DNA from: Bacteroides eggerthii
Lineage (GTDB): Bacteria; Bacteroidota; Bacteroidia; Bacteroidales; Bacteroidaceae
Length of the DNA stretch: 64,000 bases
Assembly: GCF_025146565.1 (NCBI RefSeq)
Contig: NZ_CP102258.1
Coordinates: forward strand, 1,334,001-1,398,000
Direction: 5' to 3'
Both the position numbers and the translations under genes were made by a program. The notes beneath the pieces were generated by a model that searched no databases, was not told the DNA's origin, and saw only the letters and a program-made list of their open reading frames with translations. Of the stretch, positions 50,491-60,973 are shown piece by piece (positions within the stretch are counted from its first letter, which is position 1; each line of letters opens with the position of its first letter).

Positions 50491-53400
50491 TTAAAATGCA
50501 ATATTCACACCAAAAATAAAACTTCTCATATTGGGTATTCCGGCATTATCAGTACCAGCAACCACCTTATTATTTGTTCTATCTGGATCAACATATTGAA
50601 GTTCCGGATCAAGCCCTGAATATTTGGTGAAGGTGAAGGGATTTCTTATTTGGATATATGCTCTTACTGTTTCCATGAATGGGATATTCAGATGTTGGAA
50701 ATTGTATCCCAACGTAATATCTGAGATACGGAGATAATCCGCATCTTCCAAGAAACGTGAAGAACGTTGTGTATTCCAAGTCGTAATCGAAGAATTCAGA
50801 TTCAAGCGCGGGACATCTGTATTGGTATGCTCCGGCGTCCATCTGTCAAGGATTTCAGTTACCATGTTGTTTGAATAAGAAGGATAACCGCCACCGCCAC
50901 CATTCATTTGACCGTTACCGCCTTCTTTATACATGGTATATATCTTTTTGCCTATAGAATATTGTGCTTGAATATTCAAGTCAAATCCTTTATAGTTAAC
51001 TGTTGTACCGAGGCCGCCATAGATGGGGGCAATACCGCCTGAGAAAATCTGTGCATCAGCAGAGTTGATAAGTCCGTCGCCATTAATATCTTCATATAGC
51101 ATGTCACCAGGTTGTACAACTTTTGTTACCTTACCTTCGGCATTTTTGTATTCTGTTTTTTCCTGTGCAACACCTAATGCTTTGATTAACTGATAAGAGC
51201 CAAGCGCTTCTCCTTCTTTCACGATAGAGACAAAACCTGTATTATAATAATCTTTTGTCGGGTCACCCAAATCGAGAACTTTGTTCTTATTGTAAGAGAA
51301 GTTAGCATTGAAACTCCAGGTTATATCTTTGTTTCTGATAATATCAGCACTAAGATCCAATTCTATACCACTATTTCTGATGCTACCCATATTGGCTGTC
51401 ATAGTTCTGAATCCTGATTCTGTTGCTACAGGAGTGGCATATAGTAAGTCTTGCGTTTTTTTGTTATAATAGTTGGCTGAGAAGTTAATTCGATTATTGA
51501 AAAAAGCCATATCTATACCGAAGTTGGTTGCCAATCCTTTTTCCCAAGTCAAGTTTTTATTAAAAAGAGATGCGGCCGCTAATCCCGGTAGACCATTGTA
51601 ATTATAGTTTGAACCAGAATTGAGTAAGTTTTGACCGGAAGCATTTCCAATGCCACTTTGGTTGCCCGTTTGACCATATGAAGCTCTTATCTTCAATAAG
51701 TTCATAACACTTTTATTCCAGAAAGCTTCATTGGAGATAGTCCATCCTCCGGAAACAGCAAAAAATGTTCCCCATCTGTTATCTTTAAGAAATTTAGATG
51801 AACCATCTCTACGGATAGAGAACATTAAATTGTATTTATCATCCCAGTTAAGTTGAATACGTCCAAAATATGATTCCAAAGCATTGGCAGTGTATAATGA
51901 ACCACCGTCAGTAATCTTTCCTGCAGAATCTAACCATTTAAGTGAAGTAGAGGGGAAATCCTGGCCATATACACTTGACTCTTCTTCCTCAAACTTTTGG
52001 AATGAATGTCCGATTAGAACAGTATAAAAGAGTTTGTCTAATATATTATTTGAATAAGTTAATGTATTCTCTATAATATAGTCAGAGAACATTTCTGTTC
52101 CATAATATCCGCTACCATTCAAGCTTTCTCCTCTTTTAGTATCCGCCGAATCATATCTGTTGTATCTTCTTGAATTTATGTTTCCACCTATAGAAGCATG
52201 CCAAACCAGGCCCTTAATAATAGTCCAGTCAAAATATGCCGTACCACCCAAGCGATAGCGTTTATCAGTAACATCCCTTTCAAATGCATGCAAAGGATTT
52301 GTAAATGTACCAATATAAGGTTTTCCGTCTTCATCCAAAGCTGGTGCATCGGGACGTGCATTAAATGAGGCAGCCCAAGGCTGGTATATATCATTATCCT
52401 CTACTAAAGGTGTAGATACTGAAGACGAGAAATATGATTTAATACCAATCTTAAAATTGTCGAAAACCTTATGGTCCAAGTTTAATTTTATTGTTGAGCG
52501 TTTGAACTCATCTTTTTTTACTACACCTTCTTGGTTGAAATGTGAAGCTCCTACATAAAACTTGGTTTTCTGTCCACCACCAGATATACCTAACTGATAA
52601 TTTTGCATTAAAGCATTTTTATTTCTGATTTCACCAAACCAGTCCGTACCTTCTGCCGTCAATGGCTCAAAAGGAGTTAATACAGATTCATCTTTAGGTT
52701 TGCTTAAATACCCATTGGCAATATCATCTAAATAGTTTTGACGTGCCTCATTTAATATTTCAGCATATTCCTTGGCATTTAGCATTTTAGGTGTTTTTAC
52801 AGGATTTTGGATTCCAACACTAACGTTTAAGGTTACTTGAGTCTTCTGCGCAAAAGAACCGGATTTCGTTGTAATCAAAATGACACCATTGGAAGCTCTA
52901 GAACCATAGATGGCGGTTGATGCTGCATCCTTTAAAATTTCCACGCTTTCTATATCACTGGGAGAGATGGAGGCAAAAGAAACTCCCGGAACTCCATCAA
53001 TGACATACAATACGTCATTTGACGCACTTAATGAGCCATTTCCACGTAAACTGATTTGCGTTTCATCACCAGCACGTCCTGATGTACTTACAACTTGCAA
53101 ACCACTTACTTTGCCCTGAAGTGCTTGGCTTATGTTGACAGCTGGTATTTTAACAATTTCATCAGCTTTCACAGAAGATATAGCTCCGGTCAATTCAGAC
53201 TTTTTTACAGTACCATATCCCACCACCATTACTTCATCAAGAACTTCAGAGTCTGTTTTTAATACGACTCGCAAATTAGGTTTTATTGCAACTTCCTGTG
53301 TTTGCATACCAATATACGAAATTTGCAAAGTCTTCGCAGAACTTGGTACGTTCAGTAAAGTAAAATCACCATCTACATTGGTAATAGCACCAATTTGTGT

Positions 53401-53544
53401 ACCTTTTACCAATACAGAGGCTCCAATAACTGGCTGCCCATCTTCTTCAGAAATCACAACACCTGTAACCTTCTGTGTTTGGGCAGTTACTAGGCCTATT
53501 CCTACAAAAAGGCAGGCCAATAACAGCATTAATTTTCTTTTCAT
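50491..53544 (-). CDS. SusC/RagA-family TonB-linked transporter, cassette B (complete, in the ON position)
   Basis: 1017 aa. Signal peptide MKRKLMLLLACLFVGIGLVTAQ, CarboxypepD_reg-like domain about 25-110 (QKVTGVVISEEDGQPVIGASVLVKGT; GDFTLLNVPSSAKTLQISYIGMQTQEV), plug about 115-225 (DEVMVVGYGTVKKSELTGAISSV; LRGNGSLSASNDVLYVIDGVPG; VEILKDAASTAIYGSRASNGVILI), and barrel ending in FIFGVNIAF. It imports a nutrient together with SusD B. The recombination core (53325-53343) lies inside the codons for SSAKTL at about residues 68-73, so everything before it, promoter included, is exchangeable and everything after is cassette-specific. Confidence 0.95.
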   Translation of the reverse strand: MKRKLMLLLACLFVGIGLVTAQTQKVTGVVISEEDGQPVIGASVLVKGTQIGAITNVDGDFTLLNVPSSAKTLQISYIGMQTQEVAIKPNLRVVLKTDSEVLDEVMVVGYGTVKKSELTGAISSVKADEIVKIPAVNISQALQGKVSGLQVVSTSGRAGDETQISLRGNGSLSASNDVLYVIDGVPGVSFASISPSDIESVEILKDAASTAIYGSRASNGVILITTKSGSFAQKTQVTLNVSVGIQNPVKTPKMLNAKEYAEILNEARQNYLDDIANGYLSKPKDESVLTPFEPLTAEGTDWFGEIRNKNALMQNYQLGISGGGQKTKFYVGASHFNQEGVVKKDEFKRSTIKLNLDHKVFDNFKIGIKSYFSSSVSTPLVEDNDIYQPWAASFNARPDAPALDEDGKPYIGTFTNPLHAFERDVTDKRYRLGGTAYFDWTIIKGLVWHASIGGNINSRRYNRYDSADTKRGESLNGSGYYGTEMFSDYIIENTLTYSNNILDKLFYTVLIGHSFQKFEEEESSVYGQDFPSTSLKWLDSAGKITDGGSLYTANALESYFGRIQLNWDDKYNLMFSIRRDGSSKFLKDNRWGTFFAVSGGWTISNEAFWNKSVMNLLKIRASYGQTGNQSGIGNASGQNLLNSGSNYNYNGLPGLAAASLFNKNLTWEKGLATNFGIDMAFFNNRINFSANYYNKKTQDLLYATPVATESGFRTMTANMGSIRNSGIELDLSADIIRNKDITWSFNANFSYNKNKVLDLGDPTKDYYNTGFVSIVKEGEALGSYQLIKALGVAQEKTEYKNAEGKVTKVVQPGDMLYEDINGDGLINSADAQIFSGGIAPIYGGLGTTVNYKGFDLNIQAQYSIGKKIYTMYKEGGNGQMNGGGGGYPSYSNNMVTEILDRWTPEHTNTDVPRLNLNSSITTWNTQRSSRFLEDADYLRISDITLGYNFQHLNIPFMETVRAYIQIRNPFTFTKYSGLDPELQYVDPDRTNNKVVAGTDNAGIPNMRSFIFGVNIAF
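53325..53343 (-). other. shufflon recombination core, site B
   Basis: AGTTCTGCGAAGACTTTGC on the minus strand, the same 19 bp as sites A and C. After 12 diverged positions it is followed by a second block identical in all three (53291-53312). Direct repeat with site A, inverted with site C. Confidence 0.88.
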
Positions 53545-53600
53545 AAATTCTCTCTTAAAGTTTAACTTTACATTAATTGTTTCTTTACTCTAACAAAATG

Positions 53601-53630
53601 CAAATATATTAATAAATATGAAACGGGCAA
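53601..53630 (-). promoter_or_regulatory. promoter of the active susC, within the invertible segment
   Basis: On the minus strand TTG (complement of 53628-53630), 19 nt, TATATTTG (complement of 53601-53608), a full fit to the Bacteroides consensus; leader about 50 nt. The rest of the gap 53545-53997 is AT-rich, with no gene and no good promoter seen for the recombinase. Confidence 0.8.
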
Positions 53631-53997
53631 CTATTTTATTGAAAAAAACTTGTAAATCTATCAATCTGTTAATGAAAATAGCGATTTTATGCTGAATAAC
53701 AGTTTTTGTATAATTAAAGAAGCTCAAAATAGTATTATTCGCTATCACTATGTTTCTGCTGTTTTAGCTAATTATTAATCTGAATACATGTATTTTAAAA
53801 CAAAATGGTTAAAAAATCGCCGGTATTGATGCGGTTTTACAGAATAATCAAAGACATCTTGTGTCTTTTTTGCAGCCTCTAAAGCTAGATTACAAAAAAA
53901 GAAATGCGACTTTTCACAGATATTAATCCTTGTTCAACTCTGGTTTTGCACAGAATATTGTCTTATTTGTTTATAGTATTAATTTAAACAGTTTGAA

Positions 53998-55155
53998 ATG
54001 AATAAAATTATTTACAATCTTGTGTACAACAGAAAGAAATGCCTGAATAAAAAAGGAATGGCATTAGTACAAGTCGAAGCTTATTTAGGCAGAAAGAAAA
54101 AGTATTTCTCAACCAAGGTCTATTTGAAACCGGAACAGTGGGATAACAAAAAGTTGATTGTTAAAAATCATCCTAATGCAGACGCTCTGAACAGGTTGAT
54201 TTATGAATTTGTTGCAACAATAGAAAAAAAGGAACTGGAATTATGGCAGCAAGGTAAGCGAATCTCTCTAGAGCTATTAAAAAACGCCTTAACTACACAG
54301 GAAAATAACTCTTCGTTTATATCCTTTTTCAGGCAAGAGGTTATGAACTCATCTTTGAAAGATAGTACTAAACGCAATCATCTTTCTACACTTATGCTGT
54401 TGCAAGAATTCAAAAAGAACATAACATTTTCAGATTTGACATTTGAGTTAATTTCGTCTTTCGAATACTTCCTACAATTGAAAGGGTATCATACCAACAC
54501 TATTGCCAAACACATGAAACATCTGAAACGGCATGTAAATATAGCTATAAACAAAGAATATATTGAAATACAGAAGTATGCTTTTAGAAAGTATAAAATA
54601 AAAACAATAGAAAACAAACACACCCATTTGGTGCCGGAAGAGTTGGAAAGACTGGAAAATCTGATTTTATCAGGCAGATATGTCAAGTTACAAAAGTCCT
54701 TGGATGCTTTCTTGTTCTGTTGTTATGCTGGAATGAGATATTCCGATTTTATTAATTTGTCTTCTGAAAATTTCGTAGATATCAATCAGGAAACATGGCT
54801 TATATACAAGTCTGTGAAGACAGGAACGGAAGTGCGCCTTCCTCTTTATCTGCTCTTCTCAGGAAAAGGAATTGCGATTCTTAATAAATATCGAGATAAT
54901 TTGGAAGATTTTTTTCATTTAAGAGATAACTCAAATGTCAATAAGGATTTGATAATTATCACAAGATTGGCAGGATTGTCAAAAAGGATATCCTTTCATA
55001 CCGCGCGCCATACCAATGCTACTTTACTCATATATAATGGTATAAATATTACTACAGTGCAAAAACTACTCGGACACAAAAGCGTAAAGACTACGCAGGT
55101 ATATACCAATGTAATGGATATGACTATTATTCATGATTTGGAGAAAATGAAGTAA
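53998..55155 (+). CDS. tyrosine site-specific recombinase, probable invertase of the SusC shufflon
   Basis: 385 aa. N-terminal Arm-type DNA-binding domain ([34 protein letters not shown]; about 1-90), SAM-like core-binding domain (about 100-195, [22 protein letters not shown]), and catalytic domain with the full residue set: Arg in [13 protein letters not shown], Lys in [13 protein letters not shown], His-x-x-Arg in [13 protein letters not shown], His in [10 protein letters not shown], and nucleophile Tyr in TQVYTNV. It is of the Bacteroides integrase group that inverts DNA for surface-antigen phase variation. It is encoded inside the segment it is predicted to invert, divergent from susC B. 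Confidence 0.93.
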   Translation: MNKIIYNLVYNRKKCLNKKGMALVQVEAYLGRKKKYFSTKVYLKPEQWDNKKLIVKNHPNADALNRLIYEFVATIEKKELELWQQGKRISLELLKNALTTQENNSSFISFFRQEVMNSSLKDSTKRNHLSTLMLLQEFKKNITFSDLTFELISSFEYFLQLKGYHTNTIAKHMKHLKRHVNIAINKEYIEIQKYAFRKYKIKTIENKHTHLVPEELERLENLILSGRYVKLQKSLDAFLFCCYAGMRYSDFINLSSENFVDINQETWLIYKSVKTGTEVRLPLYLLFSGKGIAILNKYRDNLEDFFHLRDNSNVNKDLIIITRLAGLSKRISFHTARHTNATLLIYNGINITTVQKLLGHKSVKTTQVYTNVMDMTIIHDLEKMK

Positions 55156-55748
55156 GCAACTACTATCGCTGGGAAAAAGGTGGATATGTAGCATTGAAAC
55201 CAATAGTTTCATCGGTCGAAACGATGAGCTTCCCATATTAAAACAAACTGTTCATTACTGTGAACTAATACTTTATCTTATTTTGTAAATAAAATAAGAT
55301 ACTGTATCTGTTTAGTCACACGATACACAGCGTGATAGATATTTGTAAAGATATTTATCTACCACGTCTATCTATCACGCTTTAATGTATTTATAATCAG
55401 ATTTATAGCCCCTGCAATGTGATAGCATGACAGATGTTTTTCGTTTTTGAACTAATAGAAGAAGTCCGTTTGGATTCAATTATAAAAGAGAGACTTCATG
55501 AGTATCAATGCTTTTTACTTACAAAAATATTTCAAAAAAGTGATGAGTATACTTATAATGTGATTGTTTTTCAGCAACCATTTATGTAAAACACTAATTA
55601 TCAATGGAAATTACAAGCTATAAGTAGCATTTTAGTAATATAGTTACATTATCAGATACGACTAAAACAATATCTATCGATACCTTTATTCTGAACAAAT
55701 ACTTTATTACCGATTGTAAATTGTTTATTTTAAATTATTTGCATCTGA
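55156..55748. other. 593-bp non-coding stretch after the recombinase, inside the invertible segment
   Basis: No credible gene. A perfect 13-bp inverted repeat, AGCGTGATAGATA (55329-55341) with TATCTATCACGCT (55369-55381), spans 53 nt and could be the recombinase terminator or a protein-binding site. No TAnnTTTG promoter pointing into susC C was found, which fits C being silent. After inversion this stretch would lie in front of whichever cassette is off. Confidence 0.6.
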
Positions 55749-58700
55749 GTGAGTTCTGCGAAGACTTTGCGTGTTTCGTTCGTTGGTATGCAAACACAGG
55801 AAGTGGCAATAAAACCTAATCTGCGAGTGGTGTTAAAGTCTGATGCAGAGGTGCTTGATGAAGTTGTTGTGACGGCAATGGGGATCAAACGTGCAGAAAA
55901 GGCATTGGGCTATTCTGCAACTTCTGTAAATAGTGAACGTATAACAGAGACACGTACTTCTGATATTATGTCTAGTTTATCTGGCAAAATTGCGGGTGTA
56001 CAAATTTCTAATACTTCTTCCGATCCGGGAGCTTCTAATTCTGTAATTATTCGTGGTGTTAGTTCTTTGTCTGGAAGCAACCAACCGTTGTATGTAGTAG
56101 ATGGAGTGCCTTTGAATAATTCTGCTGTATATTCTACGGATGGTTTGAATAGTGGCTATGACTTTGGTAACGGTGCAAATGCTGTAAATCCGGATGATGT
56201 GGAAAGCATGACGATCTTGAAAGGTGCTGCGGCAACAGCTCTTTATGGTAGTCGTGCTGCTAGTGGAGTTGTCATGATTACTACTAAAACCGGGAAAAAA
56301 AATAAGGGTTTGGGTATTGAGTATAATGGTGGTTTACAGTGGTCTACTATCTTACGTTTGCCCGAATTTCAGAACGAATTTGGTATGGGCTGGAATGGAG
56401 ATCATACAGAACTTGAGAATGGTTCATGGGGACCTCGTTTTGACGGTTCTATGCAACTTTGGGGTAACAAATATGAAAACTCTCAAAAGCTGAAACCCTA
56501 TTCTCCGATAAAAAATAATATAAAAGATTTTTTTGATGCTGGTTTTCGCTATAATAATAGTGTTTCATTTAATGGGGCTACTGATAAGAGTGAATATTAT
56601 GTGTCTTTTTCTCAGATTAGCGATGATGGTATGATTCCTACTGATGCAGACAGTTATGACAAATATACATTCTCTGCTCGCGGTAGTCATAAAGTGAAAG
56701 CTCTAACTTTTTCTTCTTCATTGAACTATTCTTATCAGAAGAATAAATTTGCAACTACTGGTCAGGGACTTACTATGCTGAACTCTTTGTATCAGACTCC
56801 ACGTGATGTTAGCATCATTAGTTTGCAGGATCAGAATGATATATTTAATTCACCTGGATATTTTTATACTCCTTATGGTGTAATGAATCCATATTATATA
56901 TTGGAGAACTACTTGAATGAGTATGATGCTGAACGCTTTTATGGAAAATTCCAGGTTGATTATGACTTCTTGAAATACTTCAAGTTTACATATCGTATGG
57001 GTCTGGATACAACAACTGGGCAAAGCAATAGAGGTGAGCCTAATTTATATGCTTTGTTCTACGAAGGTACTCCGAATGGTGAAGGAATGGGCTCCAATAG
57101 TCCGTTCTATGGTAAAGAAGGTAGCTATAGTCAGCAGATAAGCCGTCGCCGCGAAATCAATCAGGATCTTTTGTTAAGTTTCAGTATGCCGATCAATGAT
57201 TTTCAAATCAATGCATTGGCTGGTTTCAATGGGAATGAAAGGAAATATAGTTATTTATATTCCAGTGTAAGCAAGTTAACGATTCCTACTTGGTATAATT
57301 TGAGTAATTCTGCTGCTACTCCAACGGTTGAGCAATATCTTTCATTGAGACGTTTGATGGGTGTGTTTGGGCAAGTAGATCTTTCTTGGAGAAATATGCT
57401 GTATGTTACGTTGACTGCCCGCAATGACTGGTCGTCTACTCTTCCTAAAGAAAACCGTAGTTTCTTCTATCCAGGAGTTACCGGTAGCTTTATCTTTACA
57501 GAGTTGTTGGATGAAGATATGAAAGATATTTTGTCATTTGGTAAAGTTCGTATGGCTTGGGGTAAAACAGGTAATGATGCGAATGTATATATGACGAAGC
57601 CTGTTTATGGACAATCTTCAAACAGAATACCTTTTGGATCTTTGAACTTTCCACTGGGTGGAGTAAATGCTTTTTCTGCTGGAAATATCTTGGGGAGTAA
57701 TTCATTGAGCCCTGAAATGACAACGGAATTTGAGGTTGGTTTGAATATGGCATTTTTCCATAACCGTATTTCTTTTGATGCAGCTTATTATAATAGAAAT
57801 TCAGATAAGCAGATTTTCTCATTATCAATGGATCCATCTTCTGGTTATACAGCACAGAATATGAACTTGGGTAAAGTAAGAAATCGTGGCGTTGAATTAT
57901 TGGTAAGTGCTACTCCGATACAAACACGTGATTTCAGCTGGATGGTAAGTTGGAACTTTACGAAGAACTGGAGCAAGGTGATCAGTTTGCCGGAAGAACT
58001 AGGAGGACAGACTGTTATATATGGTTTGAATGGTGGAACAAGTATGTATGCAATCACAGGTGAGCCGGTAGGAGTTTTCAAAGCGGAAGTTCCTAAGCGC
58101 GATCCGGAAGGGCACATTGTAGTTAATGCGGCTAATGGTCTTCCTGTTGCAGCCAAAGAGTTTGCCATTTGCGGAAACATGAACTATGATTATCAAATGG
58201 GAGTATCAACTACGCTGAAGTATAAAGGAGTAAGTCTGAGTGCAGATTTGGATATCCGTCAAGGTGGTGTGATGTATTCTCGTACTAAGGATATTAACTA
58301 TTTTACAGGTAATGCTATTCAGACAGCATATAATGATCGTAATACGATGATTGTCCCAAATTCAGTGAATGAAATTATTAATGCAGACGGTACTATTAGC
58401 TATGTGGAAAATACTACTCCTATTTCTAGTGCTAATATGCAGGCTGGTAATCCTGGCACTTTCTGGGGAAATGGCGGATTCGATATGGGTAGTTACAGTT
58501 TGATCGACAAGTCTTATATAAAATTACGTTCAATAGCCTTGAGTTGGGAACTTCCGAATAAATGGTTAGCAAATACTCCTTTCCAGGCTGTTAGATTATC
58601 AGCTTTTGGTAATAACCTATTCTTGTGGACACCATCAGACAATACATTCGTAGATCCGGAAATGTCTTCATTTGGTAATGATTTGGAAGGACAGTATGGT

Positions 58701-58760
58701 GAATATACAGCGAACCCAAGTTCTCGTCGATTTGGTTTCAACGTAATGGTTAAATTTTAA
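55749..58760 (+). CDS. SusC/RagA-family TonB-linked transporter, silent cassette C (lacks its 5' end)
   Basis: A 1003-codon frame that begins with a GTG just before the shared core, giving [22 protein letters not shown] at once; there is no signal peptide. Plug ([70 protein letters not shown]) and barrel are complete to the C-terminal [10 protein letters not shown]. Like cassette A it lacks promoter, export signal and the first two thirds of the CarboxypepD-like domain. Fusion at the core with the 5' end of cassette B would restore a normal SusC of about 1070 aa. Susd and two lipoproteins follow. By resemblance to a known B. thetaiotaomicron locus (BT2261-2264) its ligand may be a peptide; this is recalled, not searched. 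Confidence 0.9.
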   Translation: MSSAKTLRVSFVGMQTQEVAIKPNLRVVLKSDAEVLDEVVVTAMGIKRAEKALGYSATSVNSERITETRTSDIMSSLSGKIAGVQISNTSSDPGASNSVIIRGVSSLSGSNQPLYVVDGVPLNNSAVYSTDGLNSGYDFGNGANAVNPDDVESMTILKGAAATALYGSRAASGVVMITTKTGKKNKGLGIEYNGGLQWSTILRLPEFQNEFGMGWNGDHTELENGSWGPRFDGSMQLWGNKYENSQKLKPYSPIKNNIKDFFDAGFRYNNSVSFNGATDKSEYYVSFSQISDDGMIPTDADSYDKYTFSARGSHKVKALTFSSSLNYSYQKNKFATTGQGLTMLNSLYQTPRDVSIISLQDQNDIFNSPGYFYTPYGVMNPYYILENYLNEYDAERFYGKFQVDYDFLKYFKFTYRMGLDTTTGQSNRGEPNLYALFYEGTPNGEGMGSNSPFYGKEGSYSQQISRRREINQDLLLSFSMPINDFQINALAGFNGNERKYSYLYSSVSKLTIPTWYNLSNSAATPTVEQYLSLRRLMGVFGQVDLSWRNMLYVTLTARNDWSSTLPKENRSFFYPGVTGSFIFTELLDEDMKDILSFGKVRMAWGKTGNDANVYMTKPVYGQSSNRIPFGSLNFPLGGVNAFSAGNILGSNSLSPEMTTEFEVGLNMAFFHNRISFDAAYYNRNSDKQIFSLSMDPSSGYTAQNMNLGKVRNRGVELLVSATPIQTRDFSWMVSWNFTKNWSKVISLPEELGGQTVIYGLNGGTSMYAITGEPVGVFKAEVPKRDPEGHIVVNAANGLPVAAKEFAICGNMNYDYQMGVSTTLKYKGVSLSADLDIRQGGVMYSRTKDINYFTGNAIQTAYNDRNTMIVPNSVNEIINADGTISYVENTTPISSANMQAGNPGTFWGNGGFDMGSYSLIDKSYIKLRSIALSWELPNKWLANTPFQAVRLSAFGNNLFLWTPSDNTFVDPEMSSFGNDLEGQYGEYTANPSSRRFGFNVMVKF
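55752..55770 (+). other. shufflon recombination core, site C
   Basis: AGTTCTGCGAAGACTTTGC on the plus strand; with the following bases 53 bp identical to site A (to 55804). Inverted relative to sites A and B. Confidence 0.88.
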
Positions 58761-58773
58761 TAGAGGAATGAAG

Positions 58774-60249
58774 ATGAAAAAAATACTATTAACTATTTCT
58801 ACAGCAGCGTTTATGTTTGTTGGCTGCGATTTGGATATTAATGATAATCCGAACTATCCACAAGATGATCAGGTAACTCCAGACCTTATATTTCCTGCTA
58901 TTCAGGGGAGTATTGCTGCAACTGTGGGTGGTGAAATCTACAATTATGCCGGTTTCTTTTCTCAGTATTTTGAACAGATGCCTGAGGCAAATCAGTATAA
59001 TCAGTTAGCTACTTATACTTTTACGGAGAGTTCGCAAGAAATGGATTATTCTTATCGTATTATATATGCAGGAGCTTTGGAAGATGCTCAGCAGGTATTG
59101 AATAAGAGTAAAAATACAGCGGATCGTTTTGCTACAACAGTGTTGCGTGCTTATATTTTCCAAGTATTGGTGGATAATATGGGGGCATGTCCTTATACAG
59201 AGGCTTTGCAAGGAAATGCAAATGCTACTCCGAAATGGGATGATGGCGAGACTGTGTATAAAGGAATTTTAGCAGAATTGGATGCGGCAGAGCAGGAGTT
59301 GGACAATTCGAAAATGGAATCACCTGATTTGGTTTGTGATCAGGATATGGATCAATGGGTCGGTTTTGCCAATGCTTTACGTTTGCGCATGTATCTGCGC
59401 TTTATAGATGCTGGTATTGATGCTGCTGCATATACAGAAAAAGTGAAGGCTTTAGTGCAAGCAGGTAATTTCTTTACAGGAGATATTAAGTTTGATGCGT
59501 TTAAGGATGACGAGAATTATCGTAACCCTTGGTACACCACTAGTACATCTAATACAGGTAACCATTGTGCTGCTTATCCTCTTGTTTCTTATTTGAAATC
59601 TACTAATGACCCTCGTATTGCTTATGGTATGAATAAGGCTACTGGCGCAAAAGATTTTGTAGGAGCTATTCCGGGGAGTCATGATGTTGCTAAAAATAAG
59701 AATGCGGATGTTAGCGCAATCAATGTGACAATTGCAAAGATAAAGCCTGTTTATTTTTTTACACAGAGTGAACTTCAATTTTTGATAGCAGAAGTGAAGT
59801 TGCGTTTTCTGAATGATGATGCCGCAGCGAAGATAGCTTATGAGGCAGCTATTACAGCTGACTTTGCGGCTCGTGATATGGCAGGTCAGGAAACTGCAAT
59901 GTTCGGTACTGGAGGAGCTGTTGCTTGGGGCAATGCAACTTCAAATGAGGACAAGCTTGAACTCATTTATATGCAAAAATGGGTTGCTCTTTTCTACATG
60001 GATCATATAGAAGCATGGAGCGAGATTCGCCGTACAGACTGTCCTAAACTGTCATCACATACAGCGGAAGAAATATCCAAGAACTCTTTGCTTTATACTC
60101 CGGGTGAACTGATCACTCCTTGGATCAGTGGTTTGGAATCCGGTGGACTGATTAAGCGGATGTTTTATCCTCTGTCTGCTCGCCAATATAATGCTAATAC
60201 ACCTGCGGCAGTACCTGCAAGTACGCCCATTTGGTGGGATGTGAAATAA
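58774..60249 (+). CDS. SusD/RagB-family outer-membrane lipoprotein, cassette C
   Basis: About 491 aa from the second ATG ([18 protein letters not shown], lipoprotein signal; an ATG 6 nt earlier is possible). SusD-type helices: [37 protein letters not shown], then [36 protein letters not shown] near 125, and C-terminal [28 protein letters not shown] and [16 protein letters not shown]. Same subfamily as cassette A's SusD. The gap to susC C is about 10 bp. Expected silent in the present orientation. Confidence 0.93.
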   Translation: MKKILLTISTAAFMFVGCDLDINDNPNYPQDDQVTPDLIFPAIQGSIAATVGGEIYNYAGFFSQYFEQMPEANQYNQLATYTFTESSQEMDYSYRIIYAGALEDAQQVLNKSKNTADRFATTVLRAYIFQVLVDNMGACPYTEALQGNANATPKWDDGETVYKGILAELDAAEQELDNSKMESPDLVCDQDMDQWVGFANALRLRMYLRFIDAGIDAAAYTEKVKALVQAGNFFTGDIKFDAFKDDENYRNPWYTTSTSNTGNHCAAYPLVSYLKSTNDPRIAYGMNKATGAKDFVGAIPGSHDVAKNKNADVSAINVTIAKIKPVYFFTQSELQFLIAEVKLRFLNDDAAAKIAYEAAITADFAARDMAGQETAMFGTGGAVAWGNATSNEDKLELIYMQKWVALFYMDHIEAWSEIRRTDCPKLSSHTAEEISKNSLLYTPGELITPWISGLESGGLIKRMFYPLSARQYNANTPAAVPASTPIWWDVK

Positions 60250-60278
60250 AAAGTAAATAGTATAATATAAGTAAGAAT

Positions 60279-60962
60279 ATGAAAAAAATTATATATAGTA
60301 TATTGATATGCTTTGGAACTGTAGTTTTATCTTCGTGTGAAGATACTTCGGAAGATATTTCCAAAGTGACGCATTTTGCATCTTTAGAGTTGAAAGGTGA
60401 GACGGCTATGAAGATGAAACTGAACGATACATATGTAGAACCGGGCTTCATTGCATTGGAAGGTGATGAGGATATTACATCTAAAGTAAAGATTGCAGGA
60501 GCTGTAAATAGTGCGAAGAGTGATATCTATACATTAACATATTCTGTTGCTAATGTTGATGGGTTTTCAGTTTCAAAGAAGCGTAATGTTTTGGTTGCTG
60601 CACCTACTTTTGCCAGTGCCTATTATGGAGAATCAGAACTTGGCAGCCGCCACTATGTAAATGCTCCAATTCATATTGTAGATAATGGCGACGGTACTTA
60701 TGGAATCGATGATATTATGGGTGGATTTCAATTCCATGGCCTGAATGCCGGTTTGGAACCGGCCTACGATCTCCATGCAGAGGCCGTTATTAAGTTAGAA
60801 GCTGATAATAGTATATCACTAGTCAGTTTAGGCTCTTGGGCGCCGGAACTTAAGCTTACTCTTGGATTGAATAGCGGTAGCTATGATCCGGTAACAGGTG
60901 TGATAGAATTGAATGTTAAATATGGTGCAAATAACCAGCTTTCGGTTACATTGACCAAATAA
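60279..60962 (+). CDS. surface lipoprotein with an Ig-like (DUF5011/5012-type) domain, cassette C
   Basis: 227 aa. Lipoprotein signal (MKKIIYSILICFGTVVLSSC, lipid on Cys20) followed by the acidic stretch EDTSEDIS that favours surface export in Bacteroides. Then an Ig-like unit with the typical LNDTYVEPGFIALEGDEDITSKVKIAGAVNSAKSDIYTLTYSVANVDGFSVSKKRNVLV (about 45-105), and a C-terminal beta domain (YYGESELGSRHYVNAPIHIVDNGDGTYGIDDIMGGFQF...). Third gene of cassette C; likely an accessory subunit of the SusCD complex. Confidence 0.85.
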   Translation: MKKIIYSILICFGTVVLSSCEDTSEDISKVTHFASLELKGETAMKMKLNDTYVEPGFIALEGDEDITSKVKIAGAVNSAKSDIYTLTYSVANVDGFSVSKKRNVLVAAPTFASAYYGESELGSRHYVNAPIHIVDNGDGTYGIDDIMGGFQFHGLNAGLEPAYDLHAEAVIKLEADNSISLVSLGSWAPELKLTLGLNSGSYDPVTGVIELNVKYGANNQLSVTLTK

Positions 60963-60973
60963 ATAATTGAATT

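Larger units (their letters stand above)
53325..55770. other. predicted invertible segment (promoter + susC 5' end + recombinase)
   Basis: The 2446 bp between the inverted cores B and C carry, from left to right, the first about 68 codons of susC, its promoter, the divergent tyrosine recombinase gene, and a 593-bp non-coding stretch. Inversion would leave the recombinase intact, detach the start from susC B and join it in frame to susC C. The reading frame AGT TCT GCG AAG ACT TTG is kept in all three genes. Orientation switching itself is predicted, not observed. Confidence 0.85.
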
